Shown: positions 25,337 through 34,733 of the stretch, piece after piece
Layout: every line of letters begins with the position of its first letter
Numbering within the stretch: position 1 is the stretch's first letter
The notes under the pieces: model-generated
The model's input: the letters and a program-made list of their open reading frames with translations, nothing else
What the model was told of the DNA's origin: nothing
Database searches by the model: none
Assembly (NCBI RefSeq): GCF_005845215.1
Contig: NZ_SPHO01000001.1
Coordinates: 171,146 to 235,145, forward strand
Direction: 5' to 3'
DNA length: 64,000 nt
Origin: Clostridium sp. 1001271st1 H5
GTDB taxonomy: Bacteria; Bacillota; Clostridia; Lachnospirales; Lachnospiraceae
Program-made: the position numbers and the translations under genes

Positions 25337-26566
25337 ATGGGAATTTACGAAGAATTGGAAGCAAGGGGACTGATTGCCCAGGTAACGGATGAAGCAGAGA
25401 TTAGGGAGCTGGTGAACGGGGGAAAGGCAAAGTTTTATATCGGCTTTGACCCAACGGCGGATTCCCTTCACGTGGGGCATTTCATGGCCCTGTGCCTGAT
25501 GAAGAGACTGCAGATGGCGGGAAACCGTCCCGTGGTCCTGCTGGGAGGAGGAACAGGATACATCGGGGACCCGTCGGGCCGCACGGACATGCGCTCCATG
25601 ATGGGACCGGATGTGATTCGCCATAACTGCCAATGCTTTAAGCGGCAGATGGAACGCTTTATTGATTTTGACGGGGAAAACGGAGCCATTGTCGTGAACA
25701 ATGCGGACTGGCTTCTGAATCTGAACTATATTGAGCTTCTCAGGGATGTGGGCGCCTGCTTTTCCGTGAATAATATGCTCCGCGCGGAGTGTTATAAGCA
25801 GAGGATGGAAAAAGGGCTGTCCTTCCTGGAATTCAACTACATGATTATGCAGTCCTATGATTTTTACCATCTGTACAAGGAGCTTGGCTGCAACATGCAG
25901 TTTGGCGGGGACGACCAGTGGTCCAATATGCTGGGCGGAACAGAGCTGATTCGAAGGAAACTGGGGAAAGACGCTTATGCCATGACCATTACCCTTCTCA
26001 TGAACTCGGAAGGAAATAAGATGGGTAAGACTGCAAGGGGAGCCGTGTGGCTGGACCCGCAGAAGACATCGCCCTTTGAGTTCTACCAGTACTGGAGAAA
26101 TATTGCAGATGCGGACGTGATGAAATGCATCCGTATGCTTACCTTCATCCCGGTGGAAGAGATTGATGCCATGGACAGCTGGCAGGGAGCCCAGTTAAAC
26201 AGGGCAAAAGAAATCCTGGCCTATGACCTGACTGCGCTGGTGCACGGGGAGGAGGAGGCCCGCAAGGCAAAGGAAACCTCCGTTTCCCTGTTTGCAGGGT
26301 CCATGGATGATGATAATATGCCGTTTACAGAGGTTGGGGAAGAAAACCTTATACAGGACAGCATAGGTATCATGGACCTCCTTGTGCTGTGCGGTCTGGC
26401 AGCATCCAAAAGCGAGGCCAGAAGGCTGATTGCACAGGGAGGAATCCAGGTCAGCCAGAAACGGGTGGAGACCATTGACTTTGCCGTGAGCCGGTGTATG
26501 CTGGAGGATGGAATCATCCTTCAAAAAGGGAAAAAGGTGTTTAGAAAAGCGGGCATGAAGAAATAG
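25337..26566 (+). CDS. tyrS: Tyrosyl-tRNA synthetase
   Basis: This 410-residue class I synthetase has the HIGH-type HVGH at residues 45-48, the tyrosine-binding DDQWSNMLGG (~195), the KMSKS-type loop KMGKT (~232) and an S4-like RNA-binding end (AASKSEARRLIAQGGIQVSQ, ~355). It charges tRNA-Tyr. It starts at ATG 25337 behind GGAGGAAG, directly after the T-box terminator. Length and motifs are normal. Confidence 0.95.
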   Translation: MGIYEELEARGLIAQVTDEAEIRELVNGGKAKFYIGFDPTADSLHVGHFMALCLMKRLQMAGNRPVVLLGGGTGYIGDPSGRTDMRSMMGPDVIRHNCQCFKRQMERFIDFDGENGAIVVNNADWLLNLNYIELLRDVGACFSVNNMLRAECYKQRMEKGLSFLEFNYMIMQSYDFYHLYKELGCNMQFGGDDQWSNMLGGTELIRRKLGKDAYAMTITLLMNSEGNKMGKTARGAVWLDPQKTSPFEFYQYWRNIADADVMKCIRMLTFIPVEEIDAMDSWQGAQLNRAKEILAYDLTALVHGEEEARKAKETSVSLFAGSMDDDNMPFTEVGEENLIQDSIGIMDLLVLCGLAASKSEARRLIAQGGIQVSQKRVETIDFAVSRCMLEDGIILQKGKKVFRKAGMKK

Positions 26567-26582
26567 TTCATATATGCCTGGG

Positions 26583-26619
26583 GGCGCTGCGGATGAAAGG
26601 TTCATTTTGCAGCGCCTTT
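26583..26619 (+). terminator. Terminator after tyrS
   Basis: GGCGCTGC (26583-26590) pairs with GCAGCGCC (26609-26616), followed by TTT. Confidence 0.7.
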
Positions 26620-26651
26620 AGAGGGTGTTTGAAGCATTGCAGGGTGCGTTC

Positions 26652-27087
26652 TTACATGGGTTTCAGGTTTTTCTCCAGACGTTCCACCATCCAGGCAAAG
26701 CGCCTGGCGCGCCCTGCGTCCGTCCTGGCATCATAATAAGCCCTTGTATAGGTTTTTTGCACAGAGGGAGACATTCCCTGAAAATTCAGATATGCCTGTT
26801 CATGTTCTTTTAAAAGACCGGCCACTGCCTGGATTTGTTCCGCTGTGACAGCCGGGGGGCCGGAAGGCTTGTCCCACTGGCCGTTTTGTCTGGCCTCCCG
26901 GATTTTCTCTCTTCCGAAATCAGTCATCAGTCTGCGTTTTTCCAGGCCTTCAGCCAGGGTCTTGTTCTTTTCGGACCACTTGCTTTGACTTTTCAAACTG
27001 CAGCCAGACGCCGCCGCTGTCCGTGCAGTGATTCTCCAGCCAGATGCGGAACTCGCCGCGTGTCTTAAAATGCAGGGGCTCGCTCAT
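26652..27087 (-). pseudogene. YdeI/OmpD-associated-family protein, deleted and frameshifted
   Basis: An ATG at 27087 (minus strand) opens a 45-residue frame with the family N-terminus (HFKTRGEFRIWLENH, GVWLQFEKSK). Before its stop, the normal C-terminal part begins in another frame (KWSEKNKTLAEGLEKRRLM then FGREKIREARQNGQWD) and runs to 26652. In the family, the segment after the first beta hairpin contains a YDEAVEEALCFGWIDS-like block and an RFTPR motif; both are absent here. A deletion of about 80 codons that also shifted frame explains this. A TTG at 26996 could start the C-terminal piece, but it would lack half the fold. Confidence 0.7.
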
Positions 27088-27217
27088 ACTATTTTCTCCG
27101 TTCTGTGTGCGGGGTTTATCTGTATGAGAAAATTATAGCATGGGACAGGGCAAATGGACAGGATTTGTTTGCGGATTCTATCATGTGATTTATATACTAT
27201 GTTTTTATGGGTTTGTC

Positions 27218-27226
27218 TGCTATAAT
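27218..27226 (+). promoter_or_regulatory. Extended -10 promoter for the Ig-like lipoprotein
   Basis: TGC-TATAAT (27218-27226) with no good -35. It lies about 46 bp before the start codon. Confidence 0.55.
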
Positions 27227-27272
27227 ATTCAAAAATGCCGACGGTTCTGGTATTGATTCAGGAGGGGATTTC

Positions 27273-28277
27273 ATGAAACATAGAAGAGTAACAGCATTGA
27301 CGGCTATTTTGGTTTCCGCCGTGGTGTCCGTATGTGCCTGCGCATGGACGGCAGGGGATGATGCAAATGTCTGCACAAAGGTGTCTGAACAGGGAAAGAA
27401 TGAATCATCAAAACCAGTCTCCCAGGCCGGAACGGAAGCACAGACCGAATCAAGCCAGGCTGCTCCCAATATGCAGTCAGCACCCATTCTAAGGGGAGAA
27501 GCCCGGTCCGCGGCAGCAGAAGCCCATGGCCTACTGGAACAGGCATCGCCTGAAACCAGCGCCATGACCCTGTTTATATACGATGGGAAGTCTGTGCGGC
27601 TGTCCTATATGTTTGACAGCAAAAAGGAACAGGGGATACTGGATGCTCTGAGCGCTGTAAAGGCAGAACCAGTGGATGGCTGGACCGCAAAGGACGTATC
27701 CCTGCCTGTGTACGGAATTGAGATTGGCAGGCAGGATGGAATGAGTATTTTTGCCGCGTGGACCAATGGGAGATGGATTGCCCAGGACGGGTCTGTATAT
27801 AAATTCGATTTTGATTTTGAAGGTCTGGCGCACAGGAAGGAATGGGAGAGCGCAGGGGAACTGCCCTCTTTTACAAATTTTCCGTGCGCCCGGATATTCA
27901 CCCAGGAAAAAGATAAGTGGAATACCCGGTTCCTGGTTCCGGCTGCTCCTTTAAACCCACCGGATGGCATTTCCATGACGCTGGATTCCTGGGATAAGGA
28001 TATGGCGGCGGTGACTATTACCAATGAGAGCGGCGGGGAATGGAGCTGCGGCGAATTTTACGAGTTACAGGTTCAGATTGACGGCACATGGTATGAGATT
28101 CCGGCCATGCCAGGCAACTGGGGCTTTAACTGCGTGGGCTTTTATGTGCCGGACGGCGGCGGGCAGAGTATGCTCAATCATCTGGAAATGTATGGGGAAC
28201 TGCCCCCGGGAAAATACCGCCTGGTTATGAAGGAGCTGTCGGTAGAGCATGTCATACCACCAGTTGGTTTACCATAA
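27273..28277 (+). CDS. Secreted/lipoprotein-like protein with C-terminal Ig-like domain
   Basis: This 334-residue product starts at ATG 27273 behind AGGAGGGG. It has a signal peptide with a VSVCAC end that could serve as a lipobox (Cys22 or 24), then a Ser/Gln/Ala-rich linker to about residue 85. A middle domain (~95-200, IYDGKSVRLSYMF) and a C-terminal bacterial Ig-like domain (~225-330, GISMTLDSWDKDMAAVTITN, then LPPGKYRLVMKEL) follow, the latter like those seen in Firmicutes lipoproteins. It probably sits on the cell surface. Its 3' end overlaps the convergent AraC gene by 26 bp. Confidence 0.7.
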   Translation: MKHRRVTALTAILVSAVVSVCACAWTAGDDANVCTKVSEQGKNESSKPVSQAGTEAQTESSQAAPNMQSAPILRGEARSAAAEAHGLLEQASPETSAMTLFIYDGKSVRLSYMFDSKKEQGILDALSAVKAEPVDGWTAKDVSLPVYGIEIGRQDGMSIFAAWTNGRWIAQDGSVYKFDFDFEGLAHRKEWESAGELPSFTNFPCARIFTQEKDKWNTRFLVPAAPLNPPDGISMTLDSWDKDMAAVTITNESGGEWSCGEFYELQVQIDGTWYEIPAMPGNWGFNCVGFYVPDGGGQSMLNHLEMYGELPPGKYRLVMKELSVEHVIPPVGLP

Positions 28278-29193
28278 GAACACAGCGCTCTAAAAGCACA
28301 ATGCTGGAGGCAGGGGACAGGAATTCCTGGGTGGTGAGCATGGATTTTTGCTGCTGTTTCAGCTCGTCGTGGCGGAAATTCCGGCGGTATTCCTTGGGGG
28401 AACAGCCATACTGCCGCCTGAAGCCGCTGTTAAAATATTTGGAATCAGAAAAACCGCAGGACATACATATGTCCAGCAATGGGAAGTCCGTCAGCAGTAA
28501 AAGCTGGCGGGCTTTTTCGCACCGGATTTTGGCCAGGTATTCCTGAAAGGGGATTCCCAGGTAATCTTTAAAAAAGTGGGACAGGTAGGTAAGACTTAAA
28601 TCCTCCTTCAGGGCAAGGTCGGACAGGAGAAGCTTTTCCGAATAATGTTCGTCAATATAGTGGGTGATTTTGCGCATGCGGGAAGCCTTGCTCTGGGAGG
28701 CGCTTTTTTCCTTATCAGACAAAAGCCTGTGGGGCAGGGTGTCCAGAAGGCAGGCAAAGAGCAGGTTCAAGAGCCCAACACACTTTAATTCAAATTTGTC
28801 GGTTTTTTTCAGGTAAAGGCAGGCAAGCTCTATCATCATGTCGTACAGCTTTTTGTGGACATCCATTCCATCCTTTTGGAGAATCAGGGAGGTGAATTCC
28901 AGATTGGCAATCTGGGGGTAATAGGAGGAAAAAAAGGACGGGTGTACCTGCAATGAAACTAAGAGGGCAGGTGAATCGGCCTTCAGTTCATGGCTCTGAA
29001 ATGGGTTCACAATAAAGAAATCCCCTGGTTTCAGGCTGCGGTTCTCATTCTGGGCCTGAAGGCTCAGACTGCCCTCCAGCAGAAGGCAGAGCTCAAAATC
29101 CTTGTGGATATGGGGTGTGCGGTAAAGCATGTTGACGAGAAACAGTTTAAAGTTCATTTGGCTGTGCGATATGATTTCAAATTCCTGGCTCAT
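28252..29193 (-). CDS. AraC-family regulator of the adjacent sugar operon
   Basis: The 313-residue protein has an N-terminal cupin sensor domain (PHIHKDFELCLLLEGSL, PGDFFIVNPFQSH) and a C-terminal double HTH (LLLSDLALKEDLSLTYLSHF, then CGFSDSKYFNSGFRRQYGCS). About 40 residues follow the HTH, an unusual extension (LKQQQKSMLTTQEFL). It is divergent from the sugar isomerase at 29363 with a 169-bp gap, so it likely activates that operon on binding a sugar. The start is ATG 29193, with GGGGGTAAGG upstream. Confidence 0.85.
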   Translation of the reverse strand: MSQEFEIISHSQMNFKLFLVNMLYRTPHIHKDFELCLLLEGSLSLQAQNENRSLKPGDFFIVNPFQSHELKADSPALLVSLQVHPSFFSSYYPQIANLEFTSLILQKDGMDVHKKLYDMMIELACLYLKKTDKFELKCVGLLNLLFACLLDTLPHRLLSDKEKSASQSKASRMRKITHYIDEHYSEKLLLSDLALKEDLSLTYLSHFFKDYLGIPFQEYLAKIRCEKARQLLLLTDFPLLDICMSCGFSDSKYFNSGFRRQYGCSPKEYRRNFRHDELKQQQKSMLTTQEFLSPASSIVLLERCVLMVNQLVV

Positions 29194-29362
29194 TGAATCC
29201 TTACCCCCTTTCCCACAGTATACGTCCTTCCGGCTGTACTTGTAAAGTAAAAAGCAAACTTGTCATGGTTTGAACCGTAAATTTGTTTGGGATTCCAGGC
29301 TGGAAACTTGCTATAGTATGAGTATGATACACAGACAACCAATGAATCAGGAGGGTAAGGAT

Positions 29363-30397
29363 ATGACAAAATTCAAGTTTTCCGTGGGGCCATGGAATGT
29401 GCATTCAGGAGCGGATTCCTACGGGCCGGCTACCAGAAATGAAATTGATTTTGAAGAGAAAATCAGGAAATTCGCGGAGCTGGGTTTTTCCGCCATCCAG
29501 TTCCATGATGACGACGCAGTGCCGGATATTAATGATTATACAGAGGAAGAGATAAAGGAAAAGGCCAGGGAACTTAAAAAAATGCTGGACAAATACGGGC
29601 TGGCGGCTGAGTTTGTGGCTCCCAGGCTCTGGATGGACGGACGCACCGCGGACGGCGGATTTATGAGCACCTCACAGGAGGACAGGGAATACGCCATGTG
29701 GAGGGCTTACCGCTCCATCGACATTGCAAAGGAGCTGGGCTGCAATATGGTGGTGCTGTGGCTGGCAAGGGAGGGAACCCTTTGCGCGGAGTCCAAATCC
29801 CCTGTGTGGGCCACAAAGATGCTGATTCAGGCCATCAACAAAATGCTGGAATATGATTCGGATATCCGGATATGCATTGAGCCAAAGCCAAACGAGCCCA
29901 TTGACAGAAGCATCTGCGGGACCATGGGCCATGTACTGGCTGTGTCGGCAGCCACCATTGACCCCGGAAGGGTGGGCGGAAACCTGGAGAGCGCCCATGC
30001 CATTCTGGCCGGCCTTGACCCGGCCCATGAAATCGGATTTGCCATGGCAATGGGAAAACTGATGACCGTGCATCTCAATGACCAGAACGGAATCAAGTAT
30101 GACCAGGACAAGGCTTTCGGCGTGGAAAACCTGCGGGCTGCCTTTAACCAGGTCAAGGTACTGAAGGAAAATGGTTACGGTGAGAACGGGGAATACGTGG
30201 GCCTGGATGTAAAGGCCATGAGGACCACCAGGGATGAGGACAGCTATAAGCATCTGGAGAACAGCCTGAATATATTCAGGGCATTGGAAGAAAAGGTGGA
30301 CCGGTTTGACTATGAATACCAGAAGGAATGTGTGAAAAACCGGGATTTTGAGGGACTTGAAATGTATGTGATGAATCTTCTCATGGGCCTTGCATAA
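29363..30397 (+). CDS. Xylose isomerase-like TIM-barrel enzyme
   Basis: This 344-residue protein opens FKFSVGPWNVHSGADSYG and has QFHDDDAVP (~48), IEPKPNEP (~172) and HLNDQNG (~235), as in short class I xylose isomerases. It should bind divalent metal and interconvert an aldose and a ketose. The substrate need not be xylose. ATG 29363 follows GGAGGG. It leads a five-gene operon (kinase, oxidoreductase, epimerase, aldolase) that reads as a full route from an imported sugar to triose phosphates. Confidence 0.8.
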   Translation: MTKFKFSVGPWNVHSGADSYGPATRNEIDFEEKIRKFAELGFSAIQFHDDDAVPDINDYTEEEIKEKARELKKMLDKYGLAAEFVAPRLWMDGRTADGGFMSTSQEDREYAMWRAYRSIDIAKELGCNMVVLWLAREGTLCAESKSPVWATKMLIQAINKMLEYDSDIRICIEPKPNEPIDRSICGTMGHVLAVSAATIDPGRVGGNLESAHAILAGLDPAHEIGFAMAMGKLMTVHLNDQNGIKYDQDKAFGVENLRAAFNQVKVLKENGYGENGEYVGLDVKAMRTTRDEDSYKHLENSLNIFRALEEKVDRFDYEYQKECVKNRDFEGLEMYVMNLLMGLA

Positions 30398-30452
30398 GGA
30401 ATATGCGAAGGACAGGTACGAAGAATGGCAACAAGCGCCAAAAGGGGAAAGA

Positions 30453-31622
30453 ATGGTGGCAGACAAGAGAGCAGTGGCAGAAAAGCGTGCAGTGGCAGAC
30501 AAGAGAGCAGTGGCAGCAGGACATATTTGTATTGATATCACTCCCCTGTTTCCAAAGGGGAGCGCAGGAGAGGCGGGAAAAATTCTGGCGCCCGGCAGTC
30601 TGGTGCAGATGGATGGGGTGGATATCCATCCCGGCGGGGCAGTGGCAAATACCGGCCTGGCCATGAAACGGCTGGGGGTGGATGTGCGCCTGATGGGAAA
30701 GATAGGAAAGGATGAGCTGGGAACCCTTATCCTTAAGTGTTTGGAGGGACATGGGGCCGCAGAGGGAATGATTCTGTCGGACCAGGAAAAGACTTCGTAT
30801 TCCGTTGTGCTGGCCATGCCGGGAATTGACCGTATTTTCCTGCATGACCCAGGCGCCAATGTGACATTTTCCGGCAGCGACCTGGACTTTGAGGCAATCA
30901 AAGAGGCGCACCTGTTCCATTTCGGATATCCGACCCTGATGCGGCACATGTACCAGAACCAGGGAGAAGAAATGGCCCGGATGTTCAGGCGGATAAAAGA
31001 GGGGGGAACCGCCATATCCCTGGACATGGCAGCCATTGACCCGTCCTCGGAAGCAGCCGGGGCGGACTGGAAAGGGATTTTGGAAAAGGCGCTGCCCTAT
31101 GTGGATTTCTTTGTGCCAAGCGCAGAGGAGCTGTGCTTTATGCTGGACCGGGAACGCTACCGGGAATGGACCAAACGGGCGGAGGGCAGGGATATCACAG
31201 AGGTAATCCAGGTCAAGGATGTGAAGCCCCTGGGGCAGATGGTCCTGGATATGGGGGCCGGGGCTGTATTGATTAAATGCGGCGCTCCGGGCATCTATTA
31301 CCGCACGGCCTCCGGAAACCGGATAGAAGACCTGTGCAGGAAGCTGAATCTTTCCATGGAATCCTGGAAGGACAAGGAGGGCTTTGAGCCAGGCTTTGAA
31401 CCGGATACAGTGGTATCCGGTACTGGTGCAGGGGATACCAGCATTGCGGCGTTCCTGGCCTCAGTCCTGAGGGAAGCGGACCTTAAAGAGGCCGTGGAGA
31501 TGGCGGCTGCGGCAGGCGCTTGCTGCGTGGCTGCTTACGACGCCCTCAGCGGCTTAAAGTCCCTGGAGGAAATGAAGGAGAGAATCAGGCGGGGATGGAG
31601 AAAAGGGGCATACAGACCATGA
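30453..31622 (+). CDS. PfkB-family carbohydrate kinase with repeat-encoded N-terminal extension
   Basis: The ~389-residue kinase has the ribokinase fold: GHICIDITPLFP at the start, GGAVANTGLAMKRLG (~67) and the catalytic VSGTGAGDTSIAAFLAS (~322), where the Asp is the base. A family member would normally begin at the VAAGHICID segment; here it is preceded by a basic run (VADKRAVAEKRAVADKRAVA) encoded by three 18-bp tandem repeats. ATG 30453 with AGGGGAAAG is preferred over one at 30390. It probably phosphorylates the sugar made by the isomerase upstream. Confidence 0.85.
   Translation: MVADKRAVAEKRAVADKRAVAAGHICIDITPLFPKGSAGEAGKILAPGSLVQMDGVDIHPGGAVANTGLAMKRLGVDVRLMGKIGKDELGTLILKCLEGHGAAEGMILSDQEKTSYSVVLAMPGIDRIFLHDPGANVTFSGSDLDFEAIKEAHLFHFGYPTLMRHMYQNQGEEMARMFRRIKEGGTAISLDMAAIDPSSEAAGADWKGILEKALPYVDFFVPSAEELCFMLDRERYREWTKRAEGRDITEVIQVKDVKPLGQMVLDMGAGAVLIKCGAPGIYYRTASGNRIEDLCRKLNLSMESWKDKEGFEPGFEPDTVVSGTGAGDTSIAAFLASVLREADLKEAVEMAAAAGACCVAAYDALSGLKSLEEMKERIRRGWRKGAYRP
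30456..30509 (+). repeat. 18-bp tandem repeat (3 copies) in the kinase N-terminus
   Basis: Units GTGGCAGACAAGAGAGCA, GTGGCAGAAAAGCGTGCA and GTGGCAGACAAGAGAGCA, followed by a partial fourth. The first and third are identical. Each encodes VA(D/E)KRA. Confidence 0.9.
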
Positions 31623-31671
31623 TGAGACAGAGCTGAAAAATGGCAGAACCAACCATGAAAGGAGAAGAGAG

Positions 31672-32820
31672 ATGGCAAAGACACTGACATACGGTATGGT
31701 AGGCGGGGGTCCGGATGCATTTATCGGCGATGCCCACCGCCGGGCAATCGGGCTGGATGGAACGGCAGTCATTGGGGCAGGGGTATTTTCAAGAAACCGG
31801 GAGAAATCCTTACAGATGGCGGAAGAACTCGGCGTTTCCCCGGAACGGTGCTATGAGGATTACCGGGCAATGGCCAGGGCCGAGGGAGAGCGGGAGGACG
31901 GGATTGACTTTGTGGTGGTGGTCACGCCCAACCAGTCCCATTATGAAATCTGCCGGGCCTTTTTGGAGGCGGGAATCCACGTGGCCTGCGATAAACCGGT
32001 GACAACCACATACGGACAGGCAAAGGAACTGGAAACCCTGGCAGAGGAAAAGGGCCTTTTGTTTATGGTGACTTATACCTATATGGGCCATGTGACCGCA
32101 AAATACGCCAGGGAGCTGGTGGCTTCCGGCGCCATCGGTAAGGTGCGCACGGTCATGGCGGAATATCCCCAGGGCTGGCTTGCATTTGAGGGTGATTTCG
32201 GAGGAAAGCAGGGAGAGTGGCGCTGCGACCCGCAGCAGTCGGGCGGGGTGAACTGCCTGGGAGATTTGGGCACCCATGTGGAGAATGCAGTGGCAGCCAT
32301 GACCGGCCTTAAGATTAAGCGTCTCCTGGCTAAAATGGATGTCATTGTACCCGGCCGTGTGCTGGATGACAACGACAGTATTCTGGTGGAATATGACAAT
32401 GGAGCCACCGGCATATACTGGACGTCACAGGTGGCGGTGGGGCATGACAACAGCCTGCGAATCCGTATTTACGGCAGCAAGGGCACCATCCAGTGGTTCC
32501 AGGAAACACCTGAGAAGATTACGGTCATAGATGCAGACGGCACCATCCGGGAAGTGCACCGGGGATATGGAGCCATAGGGGAAAGGGCAGGCAGATATGG
32601 AAGGCTTCCGGCCGGACATCCCGAAGGCTGGTTTGAGGCCATGGGCAATCTCTACCGCAGCTTTGCAGAATGCATCCGCGCCAAACAGGAAGGAACCTTC
32701 AGGCCGGAAATGGCGGATTATCCTGCGGTGAGCCAGGGCGCTGAAGGGCTGGCGTTTGTGGAAGCCTGCCTGGAAAGCAATAAGAATGGAAACACATGGG
32801 TGGAGTTAGAGCGTAAATAA
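31672..32820 (+). CDS. Gfo/Idh/MocA-family oxidoreductase
   Basis: This 382-residue NAD(P)-dependent dehydrogenase has a Rossmann start (YGMVGGGPDAFIGDAHRRAI), VVVTPNQSHYE (~83), the conserved EKP-type CDKPV (~107) and a C-terminal beta-sheet domain with GDLGTHVENA (~200), where the His is the likely catalytic or substrate residue. It probably oxidises or epimerises a sugar, inositol or sugar acid. ATG 31672 follows AAGGAGA. It is third in the operon. Confidence 0.85.
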   Translation: MAKTLTYGMVGGGPDAFIGDAHRRAIGLDGTAVIGAGVFSRNREKSLQMAEELGVSPERCYEDYRAMARAEGEREDGIDFVVVVTPNQSHYEICRAFLEAGIHVACDKPVTTTYGQAKELETLAEEKGLLFMVTYTYMGHVTAKYARELVASGAIGKVRTVMAEYPQGWLAFEGDFGGKQGEWRCDPQQSGGVNCLGDLGTHVENAVAAMTGLKIKRLLAKMDVIVPGRVLDDNDSILVEYDNGATGIYWTSQVAVGHDNSLRIRIYGSKGTIQWFQETPEKITVIDADGTIREVHRGYGAIGERAGRYGRLPAGHPEGWFEAMGNLYRSFAECIRAKQEGTFRPEMADYPAVSQGAEGLAFVEACLESNKNGNTWVELERK

Positions 32821-32833
32821 GGAGGATATGATT

Positions 32834-33823
32834 ATGGCAAGACCGGTAACGATTTTTACAGGACAATGGGCTGATTTGGGTTTGGAGGAAATGTGCCGGA
32901 CAGCAAAAGACATGGGATATGAGGGGCTGGAGATTGCCTCCTGGGGCCAGATTGATTTACAGAAGGCAGCGGAGGACCCGGAATATGTAAGGGACCTGAA
33001 AGCCACCCTGGAAAAATACGGACTTGGATGCTGGGCCATTGGCGCCCATCTGCCGGGCCAGTGCGTGGGCGATGTGTGGGACCCGCGTCTGGACGGGTTC
33101 GCACCGGCGGAACTGGCAGGGAAGCCGGATGAAATCAGGGCATGGGGCATACAGCAGTTAAAGTACGCTGCCATGGCTGCAAAGGCCATGGGAGTCGGGG
33201 TGGTGACCGGTTTTATGGGTTCCCCCATCTGGAAGATGTGGTATTCCTTCCCTCAGACCACAGAGGAAATGGTGGAGGCAGGGTTTCAGCAGATTAAGGA
33301 GCTGTGGACCCCTATTTTCGACGTGTTTGACCAGTGCGGCGTAAAGTTTGCCCTGGAGGTCCATCCAACAGAAATCGCATTTGACTATTACAGCACCCGG
33401 AAACTGCTGGAGGTGTTTGAATACCGTGAGACTCTGGGCATTAATTTTGACCCCAGCCACCTGATTTGGCAGGGAATGGACCCGGCCATGTTCCTGTATG
33501 ATTTTGCCGACAGGGTGTATCACGTACATATCAAGGATGCGGCCGTAAACCTGAACGGAAGAAATGGAATCCTGGGCTCTCACATCACCTTTGGCGACCC
33601 AAGACGGGGCTGGAACTTTGTATCGCCGGGCCATGGCGACGTGGATTTTGACAAAATCATCCGGATACTGAATGTAAAGGGATATGACGGGCCTCTCTCC
33701 ATTGAATGGGAGGACAGCGGCATGGACCGTATTTTCGGGGGAACAGAGGCATGTGCATTTACGAAGAAGATTAATTTTTCGCCGTCAGATATTGCCTTTG
33801 ACGATGCATTAAAGACAAAGTAA
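32834..33823 (+). CDS. Sugar phosphate isomerase/epimerase (AP-endonuclease 2 family)
   Basis: The ~329-residue TIM barrel has EGLEIASWGQID (~33), FALEVHPTE (~175), INFDPSHLIWQG (~205) and VHIKDAAV (~232), the metal-binding Glu/Asp/His pattern of xylose isomerase-like epimerases. ATG 32834 has GGAGG at a normal distance; ATG 32828 is too close to it. It sits 13 bp after the oxidoreductase and likely handles a keto-intermediate of the same pathway. Confidence 0.85.
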   Translation: MARPVTIFTGQWADLGLEEMCRTAKDMGYEGLEIASWGQIDLQKAAEDPEYVRDLKATLEKYGLGCWAIGAHLPGQCVGDVWDPRLDGFAPAELAGKPDEIRAWGIQQLKYAAMAAKAMGVGVVTGFMGSPIWKMWYSFPQTTEEMVEAGFQQIKELWTPIFDVFDQCGVKFALEVHPTEIAFDYYSTRKLLEVFEYRETLGINFDPSHLIWQGMDPAMFLYDFADRVYHVHIKDAAVNLNGRNGILGSHITFGDPRRGWNFVSPGHGDVDFDKIIRILNVKGYDGPLSIEWEDSGMDRIFGGTEACAFTKKINFSPSDIAFDDALKTK

Positions 33824-33841
33824 GAAGGACAGGTAAGAACA

Positions 33842-34681
33842 ATGCTGGTAAACTTAAATGACGTATTGATTCCCGCCAGGAGGGGAAAGTACGCGGTGGG
33901 ACTGTTTAACACGGTCAATCTGGAACTGGCCAGAGGTGTGATGGAGGCTGCCGAGGAACTGGACTCCCCTGTTATCATCGGAACAGCCGAGGTACTGCTG
34001 CCCTATGGGCCCCTTGAGGACCTGGCAAATCTTCTGATTCCCATGGCGGAGCGGTCGCCGGTCCCTGTGGTGGTGCATCTGGACCACGGCCTGAAGGAGG
34101 AGACATGCAGACAAGCCCTGAACCTGGGATTCAGCTCCATTATGTATGACTGTTCCACCATGGAATACGAGGCTAATATCGGACGTGTAAAAAAAATGGC
34201 GGAAACAGCCCATGCCTGCGGGGCGTCCATTGAGGCGGAGCTGGGTCATGTGGGAGATAACGGAGGAGAGGACCCATCCTTATTTTATACGGATTCGGCC
34301 CAGGCACGGGATTTCATTGAGAGAACCGGAGCAGATGCGCTGGCCATTGCCGTGGGAACGGCTCATGGCGCCTACAGGCTTCCGCCCAGGCTGGATTTTA
34401 ACCGGATTGCTGAGATTGCGGAAACCATTCCAACGCCTCTGGTCCTTCACGGGGGCTCCGGTCTGTCGGATTCGGATTTCAGGACAGCGGTGGGGCGGGG
34501 AATCAGCAAGGTCAATATTTTCACGGATATCAACCAGGCCGGCGCCAGGGCAGCGGCCCTTGGCTGCAGGGAAGGAGCGGGGCTTACGGATATCATTCTG
34601 CCGGAGATAGAGGCGGTGAAACAGTCTGTGATGGAGAAGATGAGATTGTTTGGGTCTGTGGGCAGGGGGAGTGAGAGGTAA
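33842..34681 (+). CDS. Class II fructose-bisphosphate/tagatose-type aldolase
   Basis: This 279-residue zinc aldolase has HLDHG (~80), SIEAELGHVGDNGGED (~131), AVGTAHGAYR (~175), HGGSGLSD (~203) and KVNIFTDINQA (~224). It should split a ketose phosphate into dihydroxyacetone phosphate and an aldehyde. It closes the five-gene operon. It starts at ATG 33842, 18 bp after the epimerase, and is followed by a convergent terminator. Confidence 0.9.
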   Translation: MLVNLNDVLIPARRGKYAVGLFNTVNLELARGVMEAAEELDSPVIIGTAEVLLPYGPLEDLANLLIPMAERSPVPVVVHLDHGLKEETCRQALNLGFSSIMYDCSTMEYEANIGRVKKMAETAHACGASIEAELGHVGDNGGEDPSLFYTDSAQARDFIERTGADALAIAVGTAHGAYRLPPRLDFNRIAEIAETIPTPLVLHGGSGLSDSDFRTAVGRGISKVNIFTDINQAGARAAALGCREGAGLTDIILPEIEAVKQSVMEKMRLFGSVGRGSER

Positions 34682-34698
34682 GGTTAAGATACCAGAGA

Positions 34699-34733
34699 GG
34701 GATGCAGAACCGGTTACAAGGGTTTTGCATCCC
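34699..34733. terminator. Terminator between the sugar operon and the convergent LysR gene
   Basis: GGGATGCAGAACC pairs, with one mismatch, to GGTTTTGCATCCC, followed by CTTCT. It overlaps the last codons of the LysR gene. Confidence 0.6.

Noticed and set aside
29672-31036. 454-codon minus-strand frame
   Set aside because: It is a shadow of the isomerase and kinase genes; a product rich in Pro, His and Cys with no family match.
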